A stretch of 64,000 nt of DNA, from positions 53,590-117,589 of the forward strand of contig NZ_LZMD01000066.1 in NCBI RefSeq assembly GCF_001668575.1, in the 5' to 3' direction. Each line of letters opens with the position of its first letter. The stretch's first letter is position 1. This DNA is from Mycobacterium sp. 1164985.4 (GTDB lineage: Bacteria > Actinomycetota > Actinomycetes > Mycobacteriales > Mycobacteriaceae). Position numbers and translations under genes: made by a program. The notes beneath the pieces are model-generated. The model worked only from the letters and a program-made list of their open reading frames with translations. It was not told where the DNA came from and searched no databases. Positions 63,514 to 64,000 of this stretch are shown in pieces.

Positions 63514-64000
63514 GCGAGGAATTCGACCGGACACCCGATGACGACCTCGCCGAATGGGATGCGGCCTACGTGCTTGGCGCGCTGAGCCTGGAGGACCGGC
63601 GCACCTACGAGGACTACCTCGCCGCGAACCCGGCGCGCGCCGCCGAGCTGACCGAGCTGCGGGAGATGCCCGGGATCCTGGGGGCGCTCAGCCGCGACGA
63701 GGCCCTCGCGCTGTCCGATCTGGGCGAGGCGCCCGCCGATTCCGACGTCGCATCGCTGGGCCAGGTCGCGGCGAGGCGTCAGCGGCGGTCGCGCCGCACG
63801 ATGCTCGCCGCGACGGTGGCCGTCGCGGCGGCCCTCGCGATCGTCGGCGGCGTCGTCGGTGCGACGGTGTTCCCGCGCACGCCGTCGGTGCAGAGGGTGG
63901 CGCTGGAGCCGATGCAGCCCGGTCAGCGCGAGGGCCTGACCGCGCAGCTGGCCGTGTCGGAGAAGAAGTGGGGCACCGAGCTCAACTGGGCGTGCGAGTA
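63510..64000 (+). CDS. Membrane anti-sigma factor (3' truncated by window)
   Basis: 163 residues visible, frame open to the end of the window. N-terminal sigma-binding helices (EWDAAYVLGALSLEDRRTYEDYL), one membrane segment (~residues 98-120), then an extracytoplasmic region with VSEKKWGTELNWACEY, where RskA-type domains begin. In the place where zinc anti-sigma proteins have HXXXCXXC this one reads Y36-LAA-N40-PA-R43, so no zinc centre. Holds the sigma factor at the membrane until an outside signal triggers release. Confidence 0.87.
   Translation, partial: MSEEFDRTPDDDLAEWDAAYVLGALSLEDRRTYEDYLAANPARAAELTELREMPGILGALSRDEALALSDLGEAPADSDVASLGQVAARRQRRSRRTMLAATVAVAAALAIVGGVVGATVFPRTPSVQRVALEPMQPGQREGLTAQLAVSEKKWGTELNWACE

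Overview
The window is a stretch of chromosome from a high-GC actinobacterium. Gene order identifies it as a Mycobacterium, most likely a rapid grower of the Mycolicibacterium type. The order valS-folC-ndk-rne-rplU-rpmA-obg-proB, nadE, rbsK, proA, nadD-rsfS-gpgP-octT-degV, comEA-comEC-holA, rpsT, the ATP-grasp/alpha-E/transglutaminase trio, rnz, lepA, treH, subI-cysTWA, sirA-cysH-chelatase and hemW matches, from memory, the M. tuberculosis interval running from Rv2448c down to about Rv2388c. Starts are often GTG, genes often overlap by 4 bp (ATGA/GTGA), and several genes appear leaderless, with a TANNNT -10 box about 7 bp before the start codon. All of this fits mycobacteria.

Layout. 1-9801: housekeeping genes on the plus strand (tRNA charging, folate, nucleotides, RNase E, ribosomal proteins L21/L27, Obg GTPase, proline). 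9805-19770: an accessory block. It holds a sirtuin, a molybdopterin oxidoreductase without the usual Fe-S cysteines and its small partner gene, an isochorismatase-like hydrolase, nadE, a tRNA-like 3' relic, a 13E12-type HNH/DUF222 gene under an SOS box, and a CmtR-like metal sensor with a cation transporter. 19774-28457: crotonase and rbsK, proA, MoxR/VWA pair, then the nadD-rsfS-gpgP-octT-degV operon for NAD, ribosome silencing and methylglucose lipopolysaccharide precursors. 28471-32650: a second accessory block (ArsR/SRPBCC/DinB-like, DapB-like dehydrogenase, SDR, membrane protein) where M. tuberculosis, as I recall, carries eis. 32755-36085: comEA-comEC-holA. 36129-45934: rpsT, the uncharacterised ATP-grasp/alpha-E/transglutaminase operon, a MarR-controlled membrane protein/LLM oxidoreductase pair, rnz, aldo-keto reductase, CBS, GNAT, a PemK-like protein. 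45989-53109: lepA, two PknH-sensor-like lipoproteins, trehalase, a flavin monooxygenase and two tiny membrane proteins. 53148-61594: the sulfate assimilation regulon. 61679-64000: hemW, then an ECF sigma factor and its anti-sigma factor, which is cut by the window end.

How the genes work together. Sulfate is imported by SubI-CysTWA and reduced by CysH and the siroheme enzyme SirA, with a CbiX-like chelatase next door that could supply siroheme. Both sulfur operons are preceded by a short cysteine-rich leader ORF (one ends in four Cys codons, the other in a CTCCCLPC run), so cysteine supply probably sets expression. In the sirA leader the ribosome binding site is itself folded into a perfect hairpin. 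nadE, nadD and a sirtuin lie within about 16 kb, giving an NAD-metabolism flavour. Local regulators sit beside clear palindromic operators that overlap leaderless promoters (ArsR at 28549, MarR at 40515 and 40569, LexA at 17763).

The least explained items are the Fe-S-less molybdoenzyme with its His/Glu-rich partner, the tRNA/tmRNA-like 3' relic next to the SOS-controlled HNH gene, the anti-sigma factor lacking zinc ligands, and the ATP-grasp/alpha-E/transglutaminase operon. No database search was possible; family names rest on motifs and remembered homologues.
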